DNA of 64,000 nucleotides from contig CAWDNV010000030.1 in assembly GCA_963803735.1 (NCBI GenBank), forward strand, positions 40,538 through 104,537, in the 5' to 3' direction. The notes beneath the pieces were generated by a model that was not told the origin of the DNA, made no database searches, and worked only from the letters and a program-made list of their open reading frames with translations. Made by a program: the position numbers and the translations under genes. Source of the DNA: Palsa-189 sp963803735. Its GTDB lineage: Bacteria; Acidobacteriota; Terriglobia; Acidiferrales; UBA7541. Position 1 is the stretch's first letter; the number at the start of each line of letters is the position of its first letter. This document shows positions 9,337-18,848 of this stretch, in pieces.

Positions 9337-9385
9337 AGTTCTCCGAACGGTGAATCTTGAGGCCAGTAGATCAAGGAGAAAAAAG

Positions 9386-10213
9386 ATGGCATCCAGACAT
9401 TCCCACCTCATTACTGACGCTCCTTTGGGGATTGGCGCCGTCCGCCAAGTTTACATCGATAGGGGTGGCCCCGAAGCCCGACTAATGCTGTGGGGTCGCA
9501 CGCAAGCGAAAAACAAATTTCCAATAAAGCCGTTTCCGCTGACTGTTCAAGGACCTCCGCGCGGCGAAGAAGATATTCGCCTGGAAGAGCGGGGCCAGGA
9601 GCGTGCTCGAATTGCCCACGAACTGCACGACACGCTGCTCCAGGGATTTCTCGGTGCAATCATGTTGCTCCACCAAGCGGTGGAACAAACGCCTGCCGAT
9701 TCGCCCTCTAAGCCCGCGCTCAGCCATGCTCTTCAACTGGTGCGTCACGCTGTTGATGAAGGTCGCGCGGCTATTCTGGGGCTCCGAACCTCACCCGCAA
9801 TGTCGGGTCTCGAGCAAGCTTTTGCGACTTTTCTGGAGGCGGTCACTCCCGCTCGGGGTGTACGAGTTCGAGTATTCGTTCAGGGAAAACCGAGGACACT
9901 GAACCCGGCAATTCAAGAGCAAGTGTTTCTGATTGGCCGGGAGGCGGTCATGAACGCGTTGCGACATTCCGACGCGAAAAGTATCGAAGTTGAAATTCAG
10001 TATCTGCGTGACATCTTGCGAATGTTCGTTCGTGACAACGGCTGCGGAATTACGCCTGACGCCATCCAACAGGCGCGGGATTCGCATTGGGGTCTTCGAG
10101 GAATGCGCGATCGGGCGGCAAATATCGATGCGCGATTTGGCATTTGGAGTAGGCCGGGCGCGGGGACAGAACTGCGCGTCGCCGTTCCGCTTGGGCAGAA
10201 CGAGAATCCATGA
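9386..10213 (+). CDS. Sensor histidine kinase, NarL-type (HisKA_3 plus HATPase)
   Basis: From the ATG at 9386, which has AAGGAG eight bases upstream, the product is 275 residues; an in-frame Met at 9350 lacks such a site. The HisKA_3 dimerisation helix RARIAHELHDTLLQG carries the phospho-accepting His. The ATPase part shows the N box REAVMNALRHSDAK, G1 RDNGCGI and G2 GLRGMRDRA. The roughly 65 residues before the kinase core have no membrane segment or known sensor domain, so it is cytosolic. No response regulator follows; the nearest regulators are the sigma-54 protein upstream, which has no receiver, and those at 22-23 kb. Its partner is therefore unknown. Confidence 0.88.
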   Translation: MASRHSHLITDAPLGIGAVRQVYIDRGGPEARLMLWGRTQAKNKFPIKPFPLTVQGPPRGEEDIRLEERGQERARIAHELHDTLLQGFLGAIMLLHQAVEQTPADSPSKPALSHALQLVRHAVDEGRAAILGLRTSPAMSGLEQAFATFLEAVTPARGVRVRVFVQGKPRTLNPAIQEQVFLIGREAVMNALRHSDAKSIEVEIQYLRDILRMFVRDNGCGITPDAIQQARDSHWGLRGMRDRAANIDARFGIWSRPGAGTELRVAVPLGQNENP

Positions 10214-10458
10214 TTGCGGTCCGTAACGAAGGGAGAAGTGAGAGTACCAATGAATACCTACTCGCCCGGATCCGGCGTCTCCGGATTTCTAGTGTTGGCT
10301 CGCGAGGACGGCCATTTTCGGTCGGAACAACGGTTTTCAAGCTCGATAGGTACCCTTTGGCGCAGGGTTGGTTAAGAGGAAAGCCTCGGGATGCACGCCG
10401 AGCCGCATTTGAGCGATAGGAAACGTGAGTACGGGACACCGAGAAAGGAGAGAACGAG

Positions 10459-11304
10459 ATGAGCACAATTCGAATGAAAGATGGCACGGAGCTTTATTAC
10501 AAAGACTGGGGAACCGGCCGCCCGGTCGTCTTTTCCCACGGTTGGCCCTTGAGTGCGGACGCGTGGGACGCACAGATGTTGTTTCTGGGGGAGAAAGGAT
10601 ATCGCGTAATCGCGCACGACCGACGCGGACATGGCCGGTCCAGTCAGCCTTGGAGCGGAAATGAAATGAACACCTACGCCGATGATCTGGCTGCGTTGAT
10701 CGACACGCTCAACCTGAGCGACGTCACGCTCGTGGGACATTCGACGGGCGGCGGAGAAGTCGTACGCTATCTCGGCCGGTATGGAACGAAGCGCGTTGCG
10801 CAAGCCGTTCTCATTGGCGCCGTACCGCCGATCATGTTGAAGACCAGTGAAAATCCCGGCGGCCTGCCGCTCGAAGCGTTCGACGCGATCCGCGCTGGCG
10901 TGATTGCCGACAGGTCTCAGTACTTCAAAGACCTGAGTGTCCCGTTTTATGGGTTCAACAGGCCCAATGCGAAGCCATCGCAAGGCGTTCGCAATTCCTT
11001 CTGGCTTCAAGGGATGCAGTGCTCCATCAAAGCTGCGTATGACTGCATCAAAGAGTTTTCTGAAACCGACTTCACCGAGGATTTGAGAAAGATCGACATT
11101 CCGACCTTGATCCTGCATGGCGACGACGATCAGATTGTTCCCATCAGTTCGGCTGCCCTCCGATCTGCGAAGTTGATCAGGAATTCAGAGCTCAGGGTGT
11201 ACCCAGGCCATTCGCACGGCATGTGCACGGTGAATGCCGATCTGATCAATTCGGACCTGCTCGCATTCATCCAGGCCCCGGTAAACGCCGGAGTGGCCAC
11301 GTGA
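10459..11304 (+). CDS. Alpha/beta hydrolase, non-heme haloperoxidase-like
   Basis: A 281-residue cytosolic enzyme close to cofactor-free chloroperoxidases and esterases. Visible features are the oxyanion HGW (27-29), the nucleophile elbow GHSTGGG with Ser95, the acid region HGDDDQIVPI (Asp near 224) and the catalytic His253 in PGHSHGM. The family hydrolyses esters and can form peracids in acetate; physiological substrates are mostly unknown. Ribosome site GAAAGGAG precedes the ATG. It is a close paralogue of the gene at 26434-27273, sharing long stretches such as VFSHGWPLSADAW and FYGFNRP. It stands alone between a kinase gene and the exporter genes. Confidence 0.92.
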   Translation: MSTIRMKDGTELYYKDWGTGRPVVFSHGWPLSADAWDAQMLFLGEKGYRVIAHDRRGHGRSSQPWSGNEMNTYADDLAALIDTLNLSDVTLVGHSTGGGEVVRYLGRYGTKRVAQAVLIGAVPPIMLKTSENPGGLPLEAFDAIRAGVIADRSQYFKDLSVPFYGFNRPNAKPSQGVRNSFWLQGMQCSIKAAYDCIKEFSETDFTEDLRKIDIPTLILHGDDDQIVPISSAALRSAKLIRNSELRVYPGHSHGMCTVNADLINSDLLAFIQAPVNAGVAT

Positions 11305-11437
11305 CAGCCGGCACTAAGACCTCACGTGCCGAGAGAAGTCTGAGAAAGGCGCGCCATTGACTTCGTCGGGGCAGTCGTCGACGGCACGCCGCTTAGATTG
11401 ACTGTAAGACAACGTCATTTGCCATAGGGATATCGAT

Positions 11438-12658
11438 ATGCCTGATACTACTTCCAGAAAAAACCGGGGATGGCTCGTCGCTGCCGTAGTTCTGGCGATT
11501 GCCGGCGCCCTTATTGCGCTCCTGTCGTCCAACGTCGCTGCCTGGGCGAGTAATGGCGCAGAGCAAAAGACCGACGACGCCTATCTACGTGCTGATGTCA
11601 CACCTCTCAGCACCAAGGCCACTGGTCTTGTTGCATCCGTAGAGGTGTCCGATTATCAACGCGTGAGAACAGGACAACTGCTCGCCCGTCTTCGTGACGA
11701 GGATTTTCGTGCGCAGGTGGATCAAGCGGTAGCTGCCGTTAACGCTGCGCAGGCGGCTCTCACTAGCAACCAGAGGCAGAAGGAACTGCAGGACGCACGG
11801 GTCCAGCAGGCTCAAACAGGAATCACTTCCGCGGAAGCGGAGATGTCCGCTGCTGAAGCTGGCATTCATGCAGCGAATTCAGCTCTGGCAAATGCCCGCA
11901 GTGGAGTTGCGGCTACTCAAGCGGACGTTCAACGCACTTCACTCGAGCGCAAGCGCCAGGAGGCGCTCGTTGCGGCCGAGTCGGCGACCAAGCAAAAGCT
12001 CGAACAAGCGGTTGCGGACGAAGAACGTTTTCAAGCGCAGCGTGCCGGTCGACTGGCTGAAATTGATTCGGCAGGCGCCCAACTTTCCAGCCGCCAAGCT
12101 GACCTTCAACGCGCCCGGGCTCATCTGGATAACTCCCGCGCGGAGCTTGAGGCCCAACGGCGGCAGCGAGCCGTGCTCGACTCTCAGGAGCAAACACTCC
12201 ACGCGGATTTAAGCGGGCGCCAGGCCGCCCTCGAATTGGCGCGAACGAACCTGGGCTTTACGCGAATCGTCGCACCGCAGGATGGGATTGTTGGCGAACG
12301 AAAAGTCCGAGCCGGACAGTTGGTGAGCCCTGGGACGCAGATCTTGTCCCTTGTCGAGAATCAAATCTGGGTTCAAGCGAACTATCGTGAAACGCAGCTC
12401 TTGAGAATTCGTCCGGGTGACCGGGCGGAGATTCGCGTGGACGCGCTTCCTGGCTTGGTTCTGAAAGGACACGTGGAAGAGATCGCCCCGGCCAGCGGAT
12501 CTCAATTCGCGTTGCTGCCTCCGGACAACGCGACCGGGAACTTCACAAAAGTCACGCAGCGCGTGCCTGTAAAAATCGTCCTCGACGATCACCAGAACGG
12601 GACGGAACGATTGCGGCCTGGGCTTTCCGTGGTCGCCTCTGTCAGAACCAAGGGCTGA
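11438..12658 (+). CDS. HlyD/EmrA-family membrane fusion protein
   Basis: The 406-residue periplasmic adaptor of a tripartite exporter. One N-terminal membrane helix (WLVAAVVLAIAGALIALLSS) is followed by a first lipoyl half (TDDAYLRADVTPLSTKATGLVASVEV), a long Ala/Gln/Arg-rich coiled coil (about residues 90-270), the second lipoyl half (IVAPQDGIVGERKVRAGQLVSPG) and a beta barrel. EmrA proteins link an inner-membrane pump to a TolC-type channel. Its stop overlaps the start of the downstream MFS gene (TGATG), and a TolC-like gene follows, so the three form one operon. The promoter presumably lies in the 133 bases upstream. Confidence 0.93.
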   Translation: MPDTTSRKNRGWLVAAVVLAIAGALIALLSSNVAAWASNGAEQKTDDAYLRADVTPLSTKATGLVASVEVSDYQRVRTGQLLARLRDEDFRAQVDQAVAAVNAAQAALTSNQRQKELQDARVQQAQTGITSAEAEMSAAEAGIHAANSALANARSGVAATQADVQRTSLERKRQEALVAAESATKQKLEQAVADEERFQAQRAGRLAEIDSAGAQLSSRQADLQRARAHLDNSRAELEAQRRQRAVLDSQEQTLHADLSGRQAALELARTNLGFTRIVAPQDGIVGERKVRAGQLVSPGTQILSLVENQIWVQANYRETQLLRIRPGDRAEIRVDALPGLVLKGHVEEIAPASGSQFALLPPDNATGNFTKVTQRVPVKIVLDDHQNGTERLRPGLSVVASVRTKG

Positions 12659-14262
12659 TGCACATGACTGCCTCCGTACCTCATTCGGCCACCTCAGGCT
12701 TGCCGCGGGCGATCGCGACGAACCCGTACGTCGGAATACTCGGTGTGTTTCTCGGGGCATCGGTAGCGACCCTGAATGGCAAACTGGTTAGCATTGGTTT
12801 GCCTGACCTTCGCGGCGCGCTCGGGTTCGGATTCGACAAAGCATCCTGGATTCCTACCGTACTCAACATGGCCACAATGTTCATCGGGGTATTCGCTGTC
12901 TTTCTCGGAGCTGCATACGGAATCCGGCGGGTATTACTCGTTACGGGAGCGATCTTTACCATCGCGTCGATTCTGCTTCCCTTCTCCCCCGGACTCACCG
13001 CTATGCTCGTATTGGAGGCCATCGCCGGAGCGTCATCGGGAACCTTTTATACCTTGACGCTCACCTTCGTCGCTCGCAATCTGCCGCCAAAGCTCCTTCT
13101 GTTCGGATGCGCGGCCTATGCAATGGACATTGTGGTGACTAGCCACGTTGCGTCGTTGATTCAGGGATGGCAAATCGACCATTTATCGTGGCATTGGATT
13201 TTCTGGACTGCCGCTGTTATTACTCCCGCGATGATGCTGTGTGTCTACCATGGAATTCCACCCACCGATAACGGCGCTCGGCCGAACTGGCGCGGATTCC
13301 TTTACGCGAGCACCGGATTGGCGCTGATCTATGGCGCTCTCGACCAGGGTCAGCGGCTGGATTGGTGGAACTCCGGAGTGTTCCTCGGCATGCTGGCGGG
13401 GGGAACCTTCCTCCTGCTGGCTGCAGTCGTTCGGCGATATTGTGAACCGAATCCCATGGTCAATTTGTCGTTCTTGAACGCCCGCAACGTGCTCATATTG
13501 GGTCTGGGGATTGTCACCATACGGTTTGCGCTGCTCGCGCCCTTGGCCGCAATTCCCGGTTTCCTCGGCAGTATCGCGCAGTACCGGCCGGTTCAGACTG
13601 GCGGCGCTTTGGCCTGGGTCGCATTTCCTCAGTTCGTGCTCGTTTGGCTCGTTGCGCTTTCGACCGCTTTCATCCAGCCTCGTGTGGTGATGGCCAGCGG
13701 ATTCGCGGCCATTGGCATTGCGTGCTGGATGGCTGCGCATCTCGACTCCCAATGGGCGGGACGGAGCTTTGAGGCGCCTGAACTGATGCTGGCCATGGGA
13801 ATCGCCGCGGCGTTTGTTGCGCTCGTAGTAAACATACTCTTGCTCGCCGTCGAAATGGGCGCGGTCACCAGCGTCGTCAACGCTTCGACCTATGTGGCAT
13901 GGATGCACACGATGCGGTTATTGGGAGGCGAAGTCGGGGCCGTGGTCTTTGGTCGTTTCGTCACTATACGGGAACAAGTGCATTCCAATCTGCTGGGGTA
14001 TCACGTTGCGGCCGGAAACTGGATTACCGACGAGAGGTTGCGCGATACGGCGCTCTTTTTCACGCAATCATCGGCAGGGCCGGAGGAAGCAGCCGCTCGC
14101 TCCGCTGCGATCCTCGGCGGACAAGTACGGGTTCAGGCCTTGTCGCTCGCGTATTCCGATGCGTTTCTGCTGATCGGCTGGGCAATCGCCGCCTATCTTC
14201 TTCTGCTTGCATTTATGCGGCCAGGTTCGATCAGTCTTCGCCCCAAGGAGAAGAACACATGA
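12658..14262 (+). CDS. MFS transporter, DHA2/EmrB-type drug exporter
   Basis: The 534-residue inner-membrane protein has about 14 hydrophobic segments, the number expected of the DHA2 family, which expels drugs or lipophilic acids using the proton gradient. The order adaptor, MFS pump, outer-membrane channel matches EmrA-EmrB-TolC systems. An ATG at 12658 overlaps the adaptor stop; a second in-frame ATG is two codons on. The gene ends in ATGA, overlapping the channel gene. No frameshift is seen. Confidence 0.92.
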   Translation: MHMTASVPHSATSGLPRAIATNPYVGILGVFLGASVATLNGKLVSIGLPDLRGALGFGFDKASWIPTVLNMATMFIGVFAVFLGAAYGIRRVLLVTGAIFTIASILLPFSPGLTAMLVLEAIAGASSGTFYTLTLTFVARNLPPKLLLFGCAAYAMDIVVTSHVASLIQGWQIDHLSWHWIFWTAAVITPAMMLCVYHGIPPTDNGARPNWRGFLYASTGLALIYGALDQGQRLDWWNSGVFLGMLAGGTFLLLAAVVRRYCEPNPMVNLSFLNARNVLILGLGIVTIRFALLAPLAAIPGFLGSIAQYRPVQTGGALAWVAFPQFVLVWLVALSTAFIQPRVVMASGFAAIGIACWMAAHLDSQWAGRSFEAPELMLAMGIAAAFVALVVNILLLAVEMGAVTSVVNASTYVAWMHTMRLLGGEVGAVVFGRFVTIREQVHSNLLGYHVAAGNWITDERLRDTALFFTQSSAGPEEAAARSAAILGGQVRVQALSLAYSDAFLLIGWAIAAYLLLLAFMRPGSISLRPKEKNT

Positions 14263-15593
14263 ACTGTCGGATCCTGGTGCCGCTATTGATCTCGATTCCC
14301 GCTGTCGCGCTCGCGGCCGACTCCATAGCACTGACCCTTCCGGAGGCCGTCAAACTGGCGATTGCGCAGAACAGAACCATCAAGCTTGCGCGCCTGAAAG
14401 TCCGGGAGAAGGAACAGAACAAGGCGGGCGCGAAGGCTGACTATTTTCCAAAGCTGAAGAATGAGTCCACCTTTGTGCACGTGACTTCCGTCCAAAACGT
14501 GGAGATCCCACGCGGCGCATTCGGAGTACTCCAGAATTCCGGGCCGGTCCCAACGCACGACATCGTCATCGGCCAGGGAGGTTTAACTGCCGAGACCATC
14601 GGAACAGGTCTGACCCAGCCGCTGACACCGCTGATTCGCATCCGCCAGGAGAATCGCGTCGCAGCCTCGCAGGTAGCGGCGTCGCGGGAGGACGTCAGGA
14701 AAATCGAGAACCAGGTTGCCGTGAAAGTCCATGAAGCATACTACGGGATATTGGTTGCACAACTGCAGAAGCGAGCGGCGGAGCAGGACCGTGCTTACGC
14801 CACAACTCGCCTAACCGAAGCACAAGCAGGCGTGCGCGATGGGAGTGCTCTCAATCTCGACATACTCGATGCCAAGGCGGGGCAGCTTCAAAGCGAGCAA
14901 TCGCTGCTGACGATCGATCTTCGCTTGGCCGATCTGAGCGCCGAATTAGACGACTTGTTGGGGCTCCCGCTAGGCACTCGGCTCGTTCTGAGTCCTGCGC
15001 TTGCGAACACTGCTGCCGCCCTCTCGCGTGAAGAAATGCTCAAGATCGCATTCGCTGCAAATCCGGAGATTACGTCCGCCATGCAAACGGTCGAGCAGGC
15101 GAAGGCGGCCGTCACGGCGGCCAAATCCGCCTACATTCCCGACATTGCTGTCTTCGCGCGCCAGAGCTACCAGAACGGCGTACCGTTCCTGGTCCGCAAT
15201 TTCGGGACGTTTGGAATCGTAATGAACTATGACGTCTTCGATTTCGGCAAGCGTCGCGCGGCGGTTCGGGAGCGCGAAGCGCAATTGGCCCAGGCGCAGG
15301 AGAATGTCGAGCGTTTGAAAGACGCGACCGCCGTCGAGATTGAGCAGAGCGCAAACAAAGTAGAGCGGACGAGCAGGATGCTTGAGGTCGCCGCCGAAGT
15401 GGTCAGACTTCGCACGGAAAGCGAGCGCGTTGCCGAAAACCAGTTGAGAGAAGGAATCGCGCTGGTTTCCGTCCGGCGAGCAGCGTCGGCGATGAGGTAC
15501 AAAGCCCAGGCAGATCTGCTGCAGGCCCAACTGGCCCACTCGCTAGCTCAGGCGGAGTTGCAGCAAACGATCGGTCGTACTCCAGGGGAGTAA
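14259..15593 (+). CDS. TolC-family outer-membrane efflux channel
   Basis: Starting at the ATG that overlaps the MFS stop (ATGA) and has AAGGAG nine bases upstream, the product is 444 residues. It has a signal peptide (ILVPLLISIPAVALAADS), then LTLPEAVKLAIAQNRTIKLA and two repeats of the outer-membrane efflux domain (VHEAYYGILVAQLQKRAAEQ; YDVFDFGKRRAAVREREAQLAQAQ) that form the alpha-barrel channel. It completes the tripartite exporter with the two upstream genes. The longer open frame beginning at 13899 is only an upstream extension of this frame inside the MFS gene. Confidence 0.92.
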   Translation: MNCRILVPLLISIPAVALAADSIALTLPEAVKLAIAQNRTIKLARLKVREKEQNKAGAKADYFPKLKNESTFVHVTSVQNVEIPRGAFGVLQNSGPVPTHDIVIGQGGLTAETIGTGLTQPLTPLIRIRQENRVAASQVAASREDVRKIENQVAVKVHEAYYGILVAQLQKRAAEQDRAYATTRLTEAQAGVRDGSALNLDILDAKAGQLQSEQSLLTIDLRLADLSAELDDLLGLPLGTRLVLSPALANTAAALSREEMLKIAFAANPEITSAMQTVEQAKAAVTAAKSAYIPDIAVFARQSYQNGVPFLVRNFGTFGIVMNYDVFDFGKRRAAVREREAQLAQAQENVERLKDATAVEIEQSANKVERTSRMLEVAAEVVRLRTESERVAENQLREGIALVSVRRAASAMRYKAQADLLQAQLAHSLAQAELQQTIGRTPGE

Positions 15594-15695
15594 CCGGTGG
15601 GAGTTTGCGGTGCGATCTCCTGGGCGGAGTATGGCTGAACGGCCATGAGAAGGAGAAACCAGTGACTGCATCCAACACCGATTTCCGCACACGGC

Positions 15696-15970
15696 ATGGC
15701 CGAATCGATTCCCAACGACTTCGTCGTGCCATTCTACCTGGAAGACCTAAAACGGCGAATCTCGATCGCGCATGTCGACCAGCGGTTCTACGCGTTCGAC
15801 GCAAAACGATTATGTGCCAATGCCACGGTTCGCGCTTCGACATAACAATGGCAGCCGTAATCAATGGGCCAGCGACTGCCGCGCTCAAGAGGTACACCGC
15901 GCAGGAGGATGAAGGGACCCGTTCGGATCCAAGTATGATCCGTCACCAGAGAGCAGGAGGAATATATTGA
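15696..15970 (+). pseudogene. Rieske-type [2Fe-2S] ferredoxin remnant
   Basis: From an ATG at 15696 the sequence reads MAESIPNDFVVPFYLEDLKR, then HVDQRFYAFD, the typical opening of a small Rieske ferredoxin. Just after this the first Cys-x-His cluster motif should appear but is missing. The second motif and C-terminus occur in another frame as MCQCHGSRFDITMAAVINGP. An internal deletion of about 20 to 25 codons plus a frame change therefore removed half the iron-sulphur ligands. An alternative GTG start at 15662 with AAGGAG would give a frame fusion of no recognisable N-terminus. It follows the exporter operon and is probably dead. Confidence 0.75.
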
Positions 15971-15971
15971 T

Positions 15972-16730
15972 ATGGGATGTGAGCTTCTTCACAAGGTACT
16001 TCAGGCGCATGGCGGGTTGGACCGATGGAATAGCTTCCAGAAGGTGCACGCGACCATCGTCACGGGCGGGCAGTTATTTGGAATGAAGGGCACGCCGCAG
16101 GCCCCAACTCCTCGCCGCATGGCGGTGGCTACCAGACACGAATGGGCCTCAGTCACCCCTTATGGCGCGGATGACCAGCGTACTGACTTCACTGCGAACC
16201 GGATCGCGATCGAGAAAGTCGATGGAACCGTAGTCAAAGAACGACTGCGCCCTTCCGAGCACGCTGAGGGAAAAGCTGTCGATGCTCCGTGGGACGCTCT
16301 CGATCGGGCGTATTTCAACGGATATGCTCTTTGGACCTACCTCACGACTCCGTTCCATTTTGCGATGCCCGGTTTCGATGTGGAGGAGATCGCTCCGTGG
16401 CACGAACAGGACGAGTTGTGGAGAGGACTGCGGGTGACCTACCCGCCGGATATCGTAAGCCATAGCCGGCAGCAGGACTTCTATTTTGGCTCCGACTTTC
16501 TGCTCCGCAGACACGATTACCACGTGGAGGCTTCTGGTGGTTTTGCGGCGGCGCAATACGTGTTCGAGCCGGCGACGGTGCAGGGAATCACCCTTCTTAC
16601 GAGGAGAAGAGCGTACATGAGAGACGCAAGCCTCTTGCCGGTTCGAGACCGATTGATGGTCTCGATTGATATCTCGGATGTTACTTTCTCGTTAAGCAAT
16701 CCCAGTCTTCTGGAAGCATGGCCTCGCTGA
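15972..16730 (+). CDS. Conserved hypothetical protein, 252 residues
   Basis: The ATG at 15972 has AGGAGGA about 11 bases upstream. The product shows no signal peptide, membrane helix or cofactor motif. Its pattern, an N-terminal LLHKVLQAHGGLDRWNSFQK followed by alternating beta strands (VTYPPDIVSHSRQQDFYFG; FLLRRHDYHVEASG), resembles proteins with a LolA/outer-membrane-sorting-like half barrel, but this is only a resemblance. Such proteins are often encoded beside a TetR regulator, and a TetR remnant follows here directly. I cannot assign a function. Confidence 0.7.
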   Translation: MGCELLHKVLQAHGGLDRWNSFQKVHATIVTGGQLFGMKGTPQAPTPRRMAVATRHEWASVTPYGADDQRTDFTANRIAIEKVDGTVVKERLRPSEHAEGKAVDAPWDALDRAYFNGYALWTYLTTPFHFAMPGFDVEEIAPWHEQDELWRGLRVTYPPDIVSHSRQQDFYFGSDFLLRRHDYHVEASGGFAAAQYVFEPATVQGITLLTRRRAYMRDASLLPVRDRLMVSIDISDVTFSLSNPSLLEAWPR

Positions 16731-16749
16731 GACGAGTGTTCAGGACCTT

Positions 16750-17110
16750 TAACAGGCCACAGGTGTGCGCAAATCTGGCTTGTATACGGCATTCAAGGAC
16801 AAAGAAGATCTGTTCGTGGAGAGCCTGCGCAGATATTTCGACGTCCTCATGTCCCGCGGACACCTGACGAAACAGCCTCTGGGTTGGACCAATGTGGAGA
16901 GTTTTCTTAAGGTCTGCTAGGAGTTGGGGGCATAAGGGCTGCTTCTCGGTGAACTCGATGCGCGAGTTCGCAGACCTCCCCCTGAAAGCCCGCCATGCTG
17001 TAATTGGTTTCAATAGCTTAGAGGGAGTTTTCATCGGGTTGGCATTGAAAATGGACAGCAAATCCACTATCGAGCGTCTGCGACGTCGCGGCGGGAACAG
17101 CAGACAAAGA
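16750..17110 (+). pseudogene. TetR/AcrR-family regulator remnant
   Basis: The first recognisable part is the DNA-binding helix end, QATGVRKSGLYTAFKDKEDL, followed by FVESLRRYFDVLM and QPLGWTNVESFLK. A frameshift then moves the match to another frame, GHKGCFSVNSMREFADLPLK and ARHAVI, which is the effector domain of the same family. The N-terminal arm before the recognition helix and most of the C-terminus are missing. It is a truncated and frameshifted copy, unrelated in detail to the intact TetR at 18176-18802. Confidence 0.75.
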
Positions 17111-17311
17111 GCTTATCCAGGTTCCAGGGACGCCACACATTCCGCGATTCAAATGACGATAGCGGTCGTCACATTCTCCAACGTATAGTTCGGAAGGACG
17201 ACGCGCCTGCCTACCCGGAGGTGCGCAGCCACCATGCCCAGCCATGGGGAGCGCGGGCCGGAAGCGGGCGATGAATTCGAGACCACTTTTCGCGTCGTTC
17301 GAGAACTCGGC

Positions 17312-18064
17312 CTAGATTTGAGCCAAGCCGCCATCTACGAATAGCTCGATCCCGTTCACATAGCTGCTGTCATCCGAAGCCAGAAACATGACCGCTTTCG
17401 CGATCTCGTCCGTGCTCCCAGGCCGACCCAGAGGTATGTTGCTGATCGAACCCTGGACGAACTGATCGACTTGCTCCTGGGTGAGTCCAAGCGACGTGTT
17501 ATAGCCTGGCGTTGGAACAACGCCAGGGCTAATGGCATTTACTCGTATCCCTTGTTCCTTCAAGTCCACGCACCAAGTCCGCGCAAATGAACGGACTGCC
17601 GCCTTGGTCGCACTATAAACGCTGAAGGCCGGACTCCCGGTGATCGAGACAATCGAGGCGTTTAGCACGATGGAGGCGCCTCGGTGCATTAATGGCAGCG
17701 CCTTCTGTACCGTAAACAGTAGTCCCCTGACGTTCACGTTGAACTGTTTGTCAAAATGATCCTCGGTGATTTGGCCCAGTGGCGCAAACTCGCCGGTGCC
17801 GGCGTTCGCAAAAACGATATCGAGCGTGTTTTTCTGCTCCTTCACCGCATAGAGCCTATCGATATCCGCCGGTTTCGCGACGTCGCTTTGCACGCCCGTC
17901 ACATTGCGGCCGATCTCGTCAACCGCTCGATCCAGCTCACTTTTTCGGCGACCCGTAATGAACACATGCGCGCCCTCGTCGACGAACCTCTTCGCCGTCG
18001 CGAGTCCGATCCCGCTGCTGCCACCGGTAATCACTGCGACTTTCCCTGCGAGCTTTTGTGGCAC
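17312..18064 (-). CDS. Short-chain dehydrogenase/reductase (SDR), classical type
   Basis: The 250-residue cytosolic NAD(P)-dependent oxidoreductase shows the cofactor loop TGGSSGIG (13-20), NAG at 87-89, Ser137 and the catalytic pair Tyr150/Lys154 (YSATK). Arg39-Arg40 after the second strand suggests NADPH preference, which is an inference from the family. It ends in the usual FVDGGLAQI. It lies 111 bases downstream of a TetR gene on the same strand, so TetR probably controls it. The substrate cannot be told from sequence. Confidence 0.93.
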   Translation of the reverse strand: MPQKLAGKVAVITGGSSGIGLATAKRFVDEGAHVFITGRRKSELDRAVDEIGRNVTGVQSDVAKPADIDRLYAVKEQKNTLDIVFANAGTGEFAPLGQITEDHFDKQFNVNVRGLLFTVQKALPLMHRGASIVLNASIVSITGSPAFSVYSATKAAVRSFARTWCVDLKEQGIRVNAISPGVVPTPGYNTSLGLTQEQVDQFVQGSISNIPLGRPGSTDEIAKAVMFLASDDSSYVNGIELFVDGGLAQI

Positions 18065-18175
18065 CTAACCTCCTTCGTGTTTTAATTCAGCGTAAGAGAG
18101 ACAGCCGCGCGGCCCTTGCGGGAAAGTGTGAAAGTTGCAAAATCCTGACAAGAGTTGTACCGACCCTCCTTTTCG

Positions 18176-18802
18176 TCATCGCTTCCCGGCGCGCCGAATG
18201 GGCCATCCGCTCAGCGTATGTTCGACAATCGCGATGAGTTGTCCTCGATTCGCACCCGTGGCGGCTTGAACCGACAACCCGACATTCACCGTCTGCAGGA
18301 ATTCTGCGAGCACTGCCGCGTTGGTACCCTCCGGCAGATCCCCCTCTTCCACGCCTCGCTGAAAACGATCGCGCAAGGCCGCGAGGCCATGTGCCCGTTG
18401 TCTTGCAAATTCCCGCGCGAAAGGATCGGAGAGATCGCCACAGGACAGAGCCGCGTGGACCCAGAGACAGGTGGGCGGCGTTCGCGAGTCGCAGACAAGG
18501 TCAACGATCCCGCGCAGCACATGGCTCGCGACCTTATACGTCGTCGGCTCTTTGAGCGCCTCCTGAAGATAGGATGACGGGCCTTCAAAGTAACGTTCCA
18601 GAGCCTGAAAGAGCAGAGATTCCTTGTTCCCGAATGCGGAGTAAAGGCTCGGACGGCTGATACCCATTGCCTCCGTCAGGTCGGTTATAGATGTTCCAAG
18701 GAATCCCTTCCTCCAAAACAATAAAACCGCCTGGTCCAGGGCTCGTTTGGTATCGAATGCGCGGGGACGGCCAACGGCGCGAGTCGGTGTACTTTGTTCC
18801 AT
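18176..18802 (-). CDS. TetR/AcrR-family transcriptional regulator
   Basis: The 208-residue repressor begins GRPRAFDTKRALDQAVLLFW with the helix-turn-helix TSITDLTEAMGISRPSLYSAFGNKESL, then an all-helical ligand-binding domain. It is transcribed toward the SDR gene and away from the multi-PAS kinase gene, so it probably regulates itself and the SDR, and perhaps the kinase. A dyad at 18849-18880 in the divergent region is a candidate operator. The ligand is unknown. Confidence 0.92.
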   Translation of the reverse strand: MEQSTPTRAVGRPRAFDTKRALDQAVLLFWRKGFLGTSITDLTEAMGISRPSLYSAFGNKESLLFQALERYFEGPSSYLQEALKEPTTYKVASHVLRGIVDLVCDSRTPPTCLWVHAALSCGDLSDPFAREFARQRAHGLAALRDRFQRGVEEGDLPEGTNAAVLAEFLQTVNVGLSVQAATGANRGQLIAIVEHTLSGWPIRRAGKR

Positions 18803-18848
18803 GCCCCCCCCGGCTCAGCCGATGCTCGACAACTCCTCTGCTCGGCGA

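Noticed and set aside
10210..10419. Open frame of 69 codons overlapping the end of the histidine kinase by ATGA
   Set aside because: The position would suit a response regulator, but the product has no receiver or DNA-binding motif and no ribosome site of its own.
11305..11437. Sigma-54 promoter before the exporter operon
   Set aside because: A GGCACG is present near 11389, but the matching GC element at the correct spacing is missing.
13183..13908. Long minus-strand open frame of 241 codons
   Set aside because: It is antisense to the MFS exporter gene, has a charged, low-complexity translation and no motif. The plus-strand gene is clear.
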